The position numbers and the translations under genes are program-made. A DNA stretch of 64,000 bases, from the NCBI GenBank assembly GCA_024280855.1, contig JAJRPG010000077.1, positions 16,254 through 80,253 of the forward strand, given 5' to 3'. The notes beneath the pieces are model-generated. The model saw only the letters and a program-made list of their open reading frames with translations, was not told where the DNA came from and made no database searches. The stretch comes from Planctomycetota bacterium. GTDB taxonomy: Bacteria > Planctomycetota > Phycisphaerae > UBA1845. Shown piece after piece: positions 46,847-54,890 of the stretch (the stretch's first letter is position 1; each line of letters begins with the position of its first letter).

Positions 46847-48076
46847 ATGAAATTATTTGTTGATTGCAAATTGCGCAACTGTGTGGGTCTAGTAGGGTTG
46901 TATTCCGTTCTCGTTGTCAATGGTTGTTCGTTGATGCACGAAACTTTTGGTGCGCAACCAGCCGTCGAACCTGCCGCTCAAATCGAGAAGCCGCCTGCGC
47001 CTAAGGAACATCCGATTCTCACGGCTGCCCGAGCTGATAAGATTACAATGTTCGGTGATTTTGATGGCGCAGCGCCGAATTCTTACGTTACGCGAACGGT
47101 TGTTTCGTTACGTCAGCATTCGTTTACGGAAGTAGGCGGTGACGCCGACGTGACATTCAATTCCAAAGGAAGGCGGATGGCCTTTTCGTCCACTCGTCAT
47201 AACAACAACCCTGATATTTATATTAAATCCGTTGATGGCTTAGCCGTCACGCAGCTAACAAGTGATCCATCTTCTGACGTTCATCCAGAATTTAGTCCTA
47301 ATGACAGGCGGGTAGCTTTTGCAAGCGATCGCAGCGGTAACTGGGACATTTGGGTGATGGATATTTCCGGCGGTCAGCCGGTGCAAATTACAAATACACC
47401 TTCTGATGAAATTCATCCTTCGTGGTCGCCAGATGGTCGACGTTTGGTTTATTCCAGTCGACCTGCCCAAGGCGGGCAGTGGGAGCTTTGGTTGTCTGAC
47501 GCAGAGGCGGCTGGTCGTCGAAAGTTTGTGGGTTATGGATTGTTCCCGGAATGGGCTCCGCAAGGCGAAACGATTTTGTACCAGCGTGCACGCGAGCGCG
47601 GCAGCCGTATGTTCAGCGTTTGGACGATGACTTTGGTTGATGGTGAACCTCGGTTCCCAACTGAGCTTGCTGCTTCAGCGACTCATGCGTACACGTTGCC
47701 AGGTTGGAGCAAGGATGGTCGCTATGTCGCGTTTACAAGTATTCAGGCCATTGATGAAAATGGTCAGCCGGTTGATACCCATGTTTCAGACATCTGGATG
47801 ATGGAAGCGAACGGTCGAGGCAAGGTTCGCGTGACGGACGGTTTTACTTCTAACTACGGTCCGGCGTTTGCATTGGACGGTCGATTGTTTTTCAGTACGA
47901 GTCGCAGTGGGTTTGACAATATTTGGTCGGTTCATGCTCAGACGGGCACGCTGGCCGCTACGATTATTGATGAGCCTGCAGATAGTGAAAATGTAGCACA
48001 GCCTGTGATGCCAAGTGCTTCGCAGTCTATGACGCCGGTAAATGACAGACCAGTTATGTTACCGGACGGGCATTAA
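46847..48076 (+). CDS. TolB-like WD40/PD40 propeller lipoprotein
   Basis: 409 residues. The N-terminus has a lipobox, LVVNGC, so it is likely lipid-anchored. The body has PD40-type repeats as in TolB: MAFSSTRHNNNPDIYIKSVD, VAFASDRSGNWDIWVMDISG, PSWSPDGRRLVYSS, WSKDGRYVAFTS and LFFSTSRSGFDNIWSV. TolB works at the outer membrane with Pal; whether this protein does is unknown, since no tolQRA or pal genes are seen. Upstream is the 744-nt empty region and downstream another lipoprotein gene in the same direction (157 nt), so the two may form an envelope operon. Confidence 0.82.
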   Translation: MKLFVDCKLRNCVGLVGLYSVLVVNGCSLMHETFGAQPAVEPAAQIEKPPAPKEHPILTAARADKITMFGDFDGAAPNSYVTRTVVSLRQHSFTEVGGDADVTFNSKGRRMAFSSTRHNNNPDIYIKSVDGLAVTQLTSDPSSDVHPEFSPNDRRVAFASDRSGNWDIWVMDISGGQPVQITNTPSDEIHPSWSPDGRRLVYSSRPAQGGQWELWLSDAEAAGRRKFVGYGLFPEWAPQGETILYQRARERGSRMFSVWTMTLVDGEPRFPTELAASATHAYTLPGWSKDGRYVAFTSIQAIDENGQPVDTHVSDIWMMEANGRGKVRVTDGFTSNYGPAFALDGRLFFSTSRSGFDNIWSVHAQTGTLAATIIDEPADSENVAQPVMPSASQSMTPVNDRPVMLPDGH

Positions 48077-48083
48077 GGGAAAA

Positions 48084-48105
48084 AGTTTTCGCGGAGGCGA
48101 AAACT
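48084..48105. repeat. Perfect hairpin AGTTTTCGC...GCGAAAACT
   Basis: A 9-bp perfect stem with GGAG in the loop, 8 nt behind the TolB-like stop. It is not followed by a T-run on the plus strand. It may protect the 3' end of the upstream message or belong to a leader of the next gene. Confidence 0.6.
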
Positions 48106-48129
48106 ACAACATAAACCAAAAGCGCGCCC

Positions 48130-48170
48130 GAGAATCTGACGATGAATACTGAGTATTGGATTCTCATCGT
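48130..48170 (+). promoter_or_regulatory. Two mutually exclusive hairpins in leader of lipoprotein gene
   Basis: GAGAATC (48130-48136) pairs with GATTCTC (48159-48165), with an inner AATACT/AGTATT stem. Alternatively ACGATGA (48139-48145) pairs with TCATCGT (48164-48170). The two cannot form together, which would suit a switch 64 nt before the start at 48234. No known riboswitch class fits. Confidence 0.3.
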
Positions 48171-48233
48171 GGTGCACAAAGGTAAGCGCTTGCGACACCG
48201 GGTTTGGCCGCGTCGCACACGAGAAAGTCAAGG

Positions 48234-48977
48234 ATGACGAAAAGAGAGTTTAGCCGGTATTTACTAGAGTGTGCCACGATAGTGGCTGTGATGTTGCCTG
48301 CGACAAGCGGCTGTCACAAAGAACACTTGGCGGGAAGGTTTGTCGTTCCCAACGAAGCGTTGGGGCCAATGACAATAGCCGTTGCACCGGCGATAAACCT
48401 GAGCGGTTCGGCAGATTTCGATAGTAATCGTTTTGCCGACCTGATGGCGAGTGAACTGACTTACGGCACGGGAATATCCGTGATACCTGTTAGTCGCGTG
48501 TTGACGATGCTGTCTGCCAGGGGATTGAGCGGTGTTGAATCGCCCGGTCAGGCACTTGAGCTTGCGAAGTTGCTCGGTGCCAATGCGATGCTGGTGTTTT
48601 CGGTCACGGAATATGATCCGTACGATCCGCCAAGCATTGGGATCACTGCCCAACTGTTCGGGAAAAGACCCGGCCAAGGTGGCGGGTTGGATCCGATTGC
48701 GTTGTCGCGTAGTGCTAGTTCGACAGAGGATTCGAGACGCGGTGCGTCTAAGCGAGTCCTGGCTCAGACACAAAGAGTGTTTGATGCTTCGCACGATGCG
48801 ATTGTAAGAGATATTCGGCGTTTCGCCTCGTTGCGGGATGCCGACGACAGCCCTTATGGCTGGAAGAAGTATGTTGTTAACCAGCAAGCGTATGTTCGCT
48901 ATTGCTGTTATGCCACGGTTCGTGATCTGTTAAATGGTCGGCTTGATGCCGGTCTCGCGAACGGAGTTCGCGATTGA
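48234..48977 (+). CDS. Lipoprotein of unknown function
   Basis: 247 residues from ATG 48234. The signal peptide ends in a lipobox ATSGC, giving an acylated Cys at about residue 26. The following part (MTIAVAPAINLSGSADFDSN to VIPVSRVLTMLSARG, then LAKLLGANAMLVFSVTEYDPYDPP) has the alternating strands and helices of CsgG/TolB-N-like lipoproteins with a LGA...V pattern, i.e. an outer-membrane-associated nucleotide-like fold seen in such proteins; the exact family is not certain. The C-terminal helix region (FDASHDAIVRDIRRFASLRD) is typical of a lid. It precedes a small gene by 11 nt and is probably co-transcribed with the TolB-like gene. Confidence 0.65.
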   Translation: MTKREFSRYLLECATIVAVMLPATSGCHKEHLAGRFVVPNEALGPMTIAVAPAINLSGSADFDSNRFADLMASELTYGTGISVIPVSRVLTMLSARGLSGVESPGQALELAKLLGANAMLVFSVTEYDPYDPPSIGITAQLFGKRPGQGGGLDPIALSRSASSTEDSRRGASKRVLAQTQRVFDASHDAIVRDIRRFASLRDADDSPYGWKKYVVNQQAYVRYCCYATVRDLLNGRLDAGLANGVRD

Positions 48978-48988
48978 GTAAGGAAGCT

Positions 48989-49195
48989 ATGAGTGTCATC
49001 CGGCAACTTTCGTTGGTAAAGGGAGACGAGCGGTTTGTTTTCCGATATCAACCTGGACAGGAAGCAGATGTCATCGATTCTTTTGCATCGATGGCAGCGA
49101 ATCAGTCGAACGAATTTGACTGGTTTGATGCGGCTGTCCTGAGTTACCAGATGGGCCGAAGACTCGAGACGGAGCTCGATCAGGTCGCCACGTAG
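48989..49195 (+). CDS. Small protein, 68 residues, unknown function
   Basis: 68 residues from ATG 48989, which has AAGGAA 5-6 nt upstream. A TTG five codons earlier would overlap the previous stop. Mixed alpha/beta composition: MSVIRQLSLVKGDERFVFRY, then GQEADVIDSFASMAANQ and an acidic FDWFDAAVLSYQ helix. No membrane segment and no metal-binding pattern. Position directly behind the lipoprotein gene suggests the same operon. Family not recognised. Confidence 0.6.
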   Translation: MSVIRQLSLVKGDERFVFRYQPGQEADVIDSFASMAANQSNEFDWFDAAVLSYQMGRRLETELDQVAT

Positions 49196-49291
49196 TATGA
49201 TGTGGTTAAGGGTTCTTGCGGTTGCGTAATGATAGCCAGGGGACAATGGTTATCGTTGACGTAGTCACATTCGCCGACGTGTAGATCGATC

Positions 49292-50299
49292 ATGGGTGAG
49301 AATTCTTTTATAAACGAGTTCCTGAACTACCTCAAGTTCGAGCGTCACTTTTCGCCTCACACGGCGAAGTGTTACGCGGCGGACCTATCGCAGTTCTGTG
49401 CATTTTTGAGTGGCGGCCCTGCCGGTGCTAGCGCAAGTTTCAGCTTAGGTCCTAACCGCAGCGCATCAACATCGTCAGGCTCTACGCCTCCCGGTGCAAT
49501 GGTGTCCGCTGTGGCTGTCGAACCTGCGGTACAAGCTAAGCTTAGCGAGGTTGATACGGAACAAGTTCGGTCGTTCCTGGCATTCCTGGGAACGCAGAAC
49601 TATTCCAAGTCTACCATCGCTCGAAAGCTAGCTACGCTACGAAGCTTTTATAAGTTTTGTATGCGGCGCGGTCACGTGCAAGCGAACCCGCTAGCTACGA
49701 TCAAGACTCCGAAGCAGGACAAGCGCCTGCCGAAGTTTCTCGATCTCGATGCCATCAACAGGCTCTTGGCTACGCCGGACTGTAACACACTACTCGGAGC
49801 GCGCGATCGTGCGATGCTTGAAGTGATGTTCTCGACCGGGGTTCGTGTCAGCGAACTGGTAGACCTAAACTTCGCGGATATAGAAATGGTTAATCGAACC
49901 ATTCGTGTTCGCGGCAAAGGCAAGAAGCAACGAACCGCGCCTATCGGGCCAACGGCTATTGCTTCGATCCAGCGATACCTGGAGTTGCGACGCGCTGATG
50001 CTCGTTCCGCTCGCTTTGACCAGGAAGCCTTGTTCGTGAACAAGCATGGTCAGCGACTGAGTACGAGAAGTGTTCGCCGTAAGCTTGATAAGTATCTGGC
50101 CGAGTGTGGCTTGGATCCGACGATCAGCCCGCACACTTTACGGCACAGTTTTGCGACGCACATGCTCAATAACGGAGCCGACCTGCGAAGCGTTCAGGAA
50201 TTGTTGGGACACCAGTCGATTTCCACGACTCAGGTTTACACCCACCTGACAACGCCAAGACTCAAGGCCGCTTATGATGACGCTCATCCGCGAGCGTAA
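49292..50299 (+). CDS. Tyrosine recombinase of the XerC/XerD type
   Basis: 335 residues. The catalytic domain has all tyrosine-recombinase residues: Arg in GVRVSELV, Lys in RGKGKKQR, HTLRHSFATHML (His-x-x-Arg) and GHQSISTTQVYTH with His and the nucleophile Tyr. The N-terminal SAM-like DNA-binding domain (FLNYLKFERHFSPHTAKCYAAD) is split by an insertion of ~45 residues rich in Ser, Pro, Gly and Ala at about residues 37-80, before EVDTEQVRSFLAFLG. Xer proteins resolve chromosome dimers at dif with FtsK. A phage or integron integrase is unlikely, as no attachment or mobile genes are near. Ends in a strong terminator. Confidence 0.88.
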   Translation: MGENSFINEFLNYLKFERHFSPHTAKCYAADLSQFCAFLSGGPAGASASFSLGPNRSASTSSGSTPPGAMVSAVAVEPAVQAKLSEVDTEQVRSFLAFLGTQNYSKSTIARKLATLRSFYKFCMRRGHVQANPLATIKTPKQDKRLPKFLDLDAINRLLATPDCNTLLGARDRAMLEVMFSTGVRVSELVDLNFADIEMVNRTIRVRGKGKKQRTAPIGPTAIASIQRYLELRRADARSARFDQEALFVNKHGQRLSTRSVRRKLDKYLAECGLDPTISPHTLRHSFATHMLNNGADLRSVQELLGHQSISTTQVYTHLTTPRLKAAYDDAHPRA

Positions 50300-50333
50300 G
50301 ATCGAGACCGCCTAACCATCCAAAAAGTCCAGC

Positions 50334-50376
50334 CCGGCCAGCGTGCTCAACAAGAGACGCTGGCCGGTTTTGTTTT
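50334..50376 (+). terminator. Intrinsic terminator behind xer gene
   Basis: An 11-bp perfect stem CCGGCCAGCGT / ACGCTGGCCGG (50334-50344 and 50357-50367) followed by TTTTGTTTT. Confidence 0.9.
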
Positions 50377-50415
50377 AGGGGTTGATGTTTTGATTTTGAT
50401 GGTCCGATAACCATT

Positions 50416-50506
50416 TGCTAATTTATGCTAAGATATCAACAATTAGCATAGACATTCCGATTATACGTCTATATGCTAATTGTTGATATTTTAGCATAGA
50501 TTAGCA
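50416..50506. promoter_or_regulatory. 40-bp near-perfect inverted repeat upstream of fic gene
   Basis: The left arm 50416-50453 and right arm 50467-50506 match at 36 of 38 positions, apart from a two-base insertion. The loop is 13 nt. Each arm contains TTAGCATA/TATGCTAA-type words twice, so the motif occurs four times in dyad symmetry. It lies 37 nt before the fic start and is A/T-rich, like an operator for a dimeric or tetrameric repressor. Confidence 0.65.
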
Positions 50507-50543
50507 TGAGCATGTAAGTCCTTTGTTTGCAGATGGTTGAAGA

Positions 50544-51869
50544 ATGAAAAAACCAAAAAAACCACCTCCGTTTTCGGAACTTTTGGACGATCTCCGGGAA
50601 ATGGGCGACTCCGAGCAGAGGACATTTATAGTTGAGATGATAGGCAAACATCGGCCAGATGGTTATCTGCACTGGGATAAGCTGCTTCGTTATTCATCAC
50701 CAGAAGGCCTTACTCACAGGCAATGGTGGTTTGTCACGAAATTCAACAGGCAGTCTAACCGTAATTCCGTTTCATTGGTTGATAATCGAGATGAGACTTT
50801 TTCGTTTGTATTACCAGACCCGATAGCGGAGCAGTTGCACATTATCGATAAACGGGCGAGTGCGTGGTCGGACCCGAATAAGGATCACCATTCGAAAGAG
50901 CGGTATCTAGTTCATTCGCTAGTAGAAGAAGCTATCACATCTAGTCAGCTAGAAGGGGCTGCAGTTACGCGTGAGGTGGCGCGAGAAATGATCCGAACGA
51001 AACGTCGGCCTCATGATGTGCATGAGCAAATGATTCTCAATAATTACCATACGATGCAATACATTGCGAAAATCAGGCATGAGAAAATCAGTCTCGATCT
51101 GATCCTGAAAATTCATCGCATGGTGACAGAAGGCACGATGGACGATCCGTCTGCCGTTGGGCGGTTTCGCAGAGAAGATGAGCAAATAGATATTGGAGAT
51201 CCGAATTACGGGGATGTTTATCACGTTCCGCCTCCGGCTGGTCAGCTTGAGGATCGTATTCAGGCGATGTGTGATTTCGCAAATAGTGAATCGCCCGATT
51301 ATTATATACATCCAGTCATACGATCGATCATTCTGCACTTCTGGTTGGCTTACGATCATCCATTCAAAGATGGAAATGGCCGAACAGCGAGGGCATTATT
51401 CTATTGGTCCATGCTCCAACATGATTATTGGTTGTTTGAATATGTGTCTATATCTGAAATTATTCGCAAGGCGCCAGCTAAATACGGTCGTGCATTTTTG
51501 TATACAGAAACGGATGATAACGATTTAACATATTTCATCCTGTATCATCTAAATGTTTTAATTCGCGCATTAGACCAAGTACGTGATTACATAGAACGAA
51601 AAACCAAAGAATTGAAGGAGTTGGAAGAAGAATTACAGGGGATGGCGACGTTGAATCATCGCCAACGTGCGCTCATTAGTCACGCGCTTCGGAACCCACG
51701 CCATGAGTACACGATTTATTCTCATGGCAATAGTCATAACGTGGTTCATCAAACGGCTAGGACGGATTTGAATAATCTGGTTGAGCGGTCGCTGTTGAGT
51801 AAAACGAAAATTGATAGGGTATGGTTTTACAAGCCAACTCCAGACCTATCAGAAAAGCTTAGAACGTAA
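50544..51869 (+). CDS. Fic/DOC family protein, class II, with C-terminal winged helix
   Basis: 441 residues. The Fic core is HPFKDGNGRTAR (His272 catalytic), matching HxFx(D/E)GNGRxxR, so AMP transfer from ATP to a hydroxyl side chain is expected. The inhibitory helix motif S/T-x3-E-G lies N-terminal at TSSQLEGA (Ser133, Glu137), which is class II. An N-terminal ~110-residue DUF4172-like part and a C-terminal part with a probable winged helix (LNHRQRALISHALRNPRHEY, TARTDLNNLVERSLL) complete the typical stand-alone Fic protein. The C-terminal DNA-binding domain and the 40-bp inverted repeat 37 nt upstream together suggest autoregulation. ATG 50544, GAAGA upstream. No antitoxin gene is nearby. 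Confidence 0.92.
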   Translation: MKKPKKPPPFSELLDDLREMGDSEQRTFIVEMIGKHRPDGYLHWDKLLRYSSPEGLTHRQWWFVTKFNRQSNRNSVSLVDNRDETFSFVLPDPIAEQLHIIDKRASAWSDPNKDHHSKERYLVHSLVEEAITSSQLEGAAVTREVAREMIRTKRRPHDVHEQMILNNYHTMQYIAKIRHEKISLDLILKIHRMVTEGTMDDPSAVGRFRREDEQIDIGDPNYGDVYHVPPPAGQLEDRIQAMCDFANSESPDYYIHPVIRSIILHFWLAYDHPFKDGNGRTARALFYWSMLQHDYWLFEYVSISEIIRKAPAKYGRAFLYTETDDNDLTYFILYHLNVLIRALDQVRDYIERKTKELKELEEELQGMATLNHRQRALISHALRNPRHEYTIYSHGNSHNVVHQTARTDLNNLVERSLLSKTKIDRVWFYKPTPDLSEKLRT

Positions 51870-51924
51870 ATAAGGAATGGCTATTTCCTGGAATGGTACT
51901 TGCCACATTCATCCTTGGAGTTTT

Positions 51925-53391
51925 TCACTTTCCTATGCAGAATTTGGCGAAGATTTGGCTTAGTAGGTCTTCGGTGGTGATGTCACCGGTTACGGTTCCG
52001 AGGTGTTCCAGGGCTTCTCGTAGCTCGAAGGCTAGCAGGTCTGCGCAGTCGATGGTTTCCTTGGCTGACTGGCATAGTGCGATGGCGCGGACGATTGACT
52101 CTGAGGCTTGGTTGATGCCAACCCGCTGTCGCTCGCTGAGTAAGATAGCCTGGGTTAACGTGGTGGTGGTTGTGCTGGATAGAGCATCCAACAAGGCGGA
52201 CTGTAATAATTCGATGCCCTGGCCTGTGACTGCGCTGATGGGACACAGGGGAATCGCGTCGGCATGAGAATCATCTTTCACTGTTTCTGAATTGTTTAGA
52301 AAAACGTTTAGGCCCAGGCGTTGAAGCGATTGTTGGGTGTCGCGCAGGGCTGAGGTTTCGCCGGACATGAGATCGCATTTGTTCGCAGCTATCACGATGT
52401 TGCCCATGTCTAATTGTTGGACCAAATCAATCACATGCGAGTCAACGGGCTGGGTGATGTCTATGACTAAGCATATCGCGTCTACGCGCTGGGCCTGGGA
52501 TAGTGTCATGGTTTTGGCAGCTTCGGCGATGGTGTCGATGGATTGATCGACCCCGGCTGAGTCTAGCAGGATGGCTTCGCTACGCCCCAGTTTTATCGGC
52601 GCAGCTAAGATGTCACGCGTGGTCCCGGCTACGGCTGCACATATCGAGCGACTGATGCCGCTAAGACGATTCATTAAGGAACTCTTGCCGACGTTGGGCG
52701 AGCCGAACAGAAGGATGCGCGGGAGGTTGTCGAATTGCTCAACGGCTTGGGCGTCTTGCATTTGTTTGTCGAGTTCGAGCCGGGCATTGTGCAGGCGGGT
52801 TTTCAACTGTGTGGGCGTGATGAAGTCGATAGATTCCTCTGCGAAGTCAATGTCGGCTTCGATGAGTGCAAGCAGTTCAGCGATTTGCTGGCGAACGGCT
52901 AGAACCTGTTTCGTAGCGCTGCCGTCGGCTAATTTTCGGGCGGCTCGAAGTTGCACATCACTTTCTGCGCGGATGATACCGGCTACGGCTTCGCTTTCTT
53001 CGAGTGTTTTCGCACCGCTAAAAAAAGCACGGGCGGTGAATTCGCCTGGTTCAGCGTGTCGAGCGCCTAGAGAAACCGCGTGATTAGTTATCATGTCGAG
53101 TAAGGGGGGTGAGCCTGGCGCGTAAATTTCGACGAGGTCTTGCCTTGTGTAAGAGTGTGGCTGACGGAAAAGGTATAGCGTAGCTGGTAGTTGCAGGTCG
53201 TCGTCAAGGAGCAAGTTGGCGTCGATGCGTCGGGAGCCGGGTATTTTTTCAAGCGGGGTGTCAAGGTTTTGGCTGGTTAATTGTTGGGCGATGTCTATGG
53301 CTTGTGGCCCGCTCAGACGGACGATGCCAACTTGGCTATGTCCGGGTGGGGAGGAAATGGCTACGATAGTTTCGTGAGTTCGTTCGATCAT
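51925..53391 (-). CDS. mnmE: tRNA modification GTPase MnmE
   Basis: 488 residues. With MnmG it makes the 5-carboxymethylaminomethyl (or aminomethyl) group at wobble uridine 34. Visible: the N-terminal formyl-THF-binding domain start ETIVAISSPPGHSQVGIVRLSG, the G domain inserted in the helical domain with GSPNVGKSSLMNRLSG (G1), AVAGTTRDI (G2), DSAGVD (G3) and ANKCDL (G4), and the conserved C-terminus IFAKFCIGK. The frame and length are canonical. Convergent with fic on the other side; divergent from trpD, about 110 nt between starts. The window also has mnmA, the 2-thiolation enzyme for the same uridine. Confidence 0.95.
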   Translation of the reverse strand: MIERTHETIVAISSPPGHSQVGIVRLSGPQAIDIAQQLTSQNLDTPLEKIPGSRRIDANLLLDDDLQLPATLYLFRQPHSYTRQDLVEIYAPGSPPLLDMITNHAVSLGARHAEPGEFTARAFFSGAKTLEESEAVAGIIRAESDVQLRAARKLADGSATKQVLAVRQQIAELLALIEADIDFAEESIDFITPTQLKTRLHNARLELDKQMQDAQAVEQFDNLPRILLFGSPNVGKSSLMNRLSGISRSICAAVAGTTRDILAAPIKLGRSEAILLDSAGVDQSIDTIAEAAKTMTLSQAQRVDAICLVIDITQPVDSHVIDLVQQLDMGNIVIAANKCDLMSGETSALRDTQQSLQRLGLNVFLNNSETVKDDSHADAIPLCPISAVTGQGIELLQSALLDALSSTTTTTLTQAILLSERQRVGINQASESIVRAIALCQSAKETIDCADLLAFELREALEHLGTVTGDITTEDLLSQIFAKFCIGK

Positions 53392-53501
53392 GGCGTGAAG
53401 ATTCTTGCGGCTTTGATTATGTGATGTCTATTCATTGCATGAATGTTAGCTGCTGGGTGAATGGAATTCAATGGATGGCGATAGATGGGAAGTTGTGGGA
53501 T

Positions 53502-54515
53502 ATGGATCAGCGATTTGATGACATGGTGCAACAGGTTGGGGGTGGTGCGGGCCTTTCGCGCGAACAGGCTCGTCATGCGTTCGATCTGATTATGGATGGC
53601 CAACTTCCTGTAGAAAAAGTTGTTGAATTTGTGGTTTACTTGCGGGATAAAGGTGAAAGCGTTGAGGAGTTGATTGGGGCGGCGGAGTCGATGCGGGCGC
53701 GGGTGACGCGGGTTGCGTGTGAGGCTGATTGTATTGACACCTGTGGTACGGGCGGTGACGGGATTAGCACGTTTAATGTTTCCACGACGGCGGCGATTGT
53801 GGCCGCCTCGGCTGGGGCGGTTGTGGCGAAGCATGGCAATCAGTCTACCACGCGGGTTAGCGGCAGTAGCGAAGTGTTGCGTGAATTGGGGATTGATATT
53901 GACGCGCCCGTGGCATCGGTTGAGCGTGACTTGCGAGAGCATGGCATCGGGTATCTTAATGCTCGGGTTTTACATCCTGCGATGAGGCACGCGGTGCCGG
54001 TTCGGGCGGCGATACCTACGCGAACCATTTTTAATTTATTGGGGCCTTTGACAAACCCGGCTGGGGCTAAGCGACAACTGCTTGGCGTTCCCCATGAATC
54101 GCTGATGGAAAAAATGGCGTTGGTGTTACAGTCGCTAGGCGCGGTACATGTGTGGATGGTTCACGGTGGGGATGGGCTATGCGATCTTACAGCGACAACG
54201 ACGACGAAAGTCATAGAGTTAAAAGATGGACAGCTTCGCGCCTTTGAAATTTCACCGGAGATGGTTGGCTTAGCGAGATGTGGTTTAGATGAGCTTTGTG
54301 TATCTACGCCGCAAGCTTCTGCGCGGGTCGTATTAGATGTGTTGTCGGGGGCGTCGGGCGGGCCTCGTGATCATACGCTTCTTAACAGTGGTGCGGCGCT
54401 CGTGGTCGCTGGGGTCGTTGATGATCTTCAAGAAGGTGTAGCAAGGTCGAAGCAGGCTATTGATAGCGGTGCGGCGATGGCGACGCTTGAACATTGGCGA
54501 CCGCGCAGCAGTTAG
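53502..54515 (+). CDS. trpD: Anthranilate phosphoribosyltransferase TrpD
   Basis: 337 residues from ATG 53502; the frame is open 27 codons upstream, but this start gives the family length and begins the alpha-helical domain (MDQRFDDMVQQVGGG). It joins anthranilate and PRPP in tryptophan synthesis. PRPP site CGTGGDG, then STFNVSTTAAIVAASAGAVVAKHGN, the conserved NARVLHPAMRHAVPVRAAIPTRT-type anthranilate region with FNLLGPLTNPA and, later, VHGGDGLCDLT. No other trp genes are near, so it stands alone in this window. The terminator at 54608-54643 follows. Confidence 0.93.
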   Translation: MDQRFDDMVQQVGGGAGLSREQARHAFDLIMDGQLPVEKVVEFVVYLRDKGESVEELIGAAESMRARVTRVACEADCIDTCGTGGDGISTFNVSTTAAIVAASAGAVVAKHGNQSTTRVSGSSEVLRELGIDIDAPVASVERDLREHGIGYLNARVLHPAMRHAVPVRAAIPTRTIFNLLGPLTNPAGAKRQLLGVPHESLMEKMALVLQSLGAVHVWMVHGGDGLCDLTATTTTKVIELKDGQLRAFEISPEMVGLARCGLDELCVSTPQASARVVLDVLSGASGGPRDHTLLNSGAALVVAGVVDDLQEGVARSKQAIDSGAAMATLEHWRPRSS

Positions 54516-54607
54516 CCCGCGATGCAAGCAACGCTATTTCAGAAACGGGGGATAAGGCTGCGGATTCATAACTGTCGTTAGACATTAGTATTTAGCTTCT
54601 AGTGCCA

Positions 54608-54643
54608 CGAGCCGTCATCCATCGGAGATGACGGCTCGTTTTT
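54608..54643 (+). terminator. Intrinsic terminator behind trpD
   Basis: A 12-bp perfect stem CGAGCCGTCATC / GATGACGGCTCG (54608-54619 and 54627-54638) and TTTTT. It lies in the 375-nt gap before the propeller cluster, the rest of which holds only a promoter-like sequence. Confidence 0.9.
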
Positions 54644-54748
54644 GATTAGGAAATGTATTACCAAACTCTCCCAGTAGGCTAAATACGGCGATGTAGCTGG
54701 CAAAACAGCACAATTCGATAGTGCGTTTGCACAAACACGGTTTTTTTC

Positions 54749-54777
54749 TTGTAAGTGCGATAGTTGCATGATATTAT
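54749..54777 (+). promoter_or_regulatory. Putative promoter of propeller paralog cluster
   Basis: TTGTAA (54749-54754), a 17-nt spacer, and TATTAT (54772-54777), 113 nt before the first paralog. The next two paralogs have only 59-nt spacers without a good promoter, so one transcript from here is plausible. Confidence 0.5.
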
Positions 54778-54890
54778 AGGCCTCAGTCTGGTGCCGTTCG
54801 CTCTACACCTTTTCTGCTGACGGAAATCGATGTTCATTTGTTCATGGCAGCGTATTTGTAGATTGCGTTGATATTTTTAGGAGAGTTCAG

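Noticed and set aside
49292..50299. Xer-like recombinase as a phage or island integrase
   Set aside because: No phage genes, tRNA or direct-repeat attachment sites nearby; the sequence fits chromosomal XerC/XerD.
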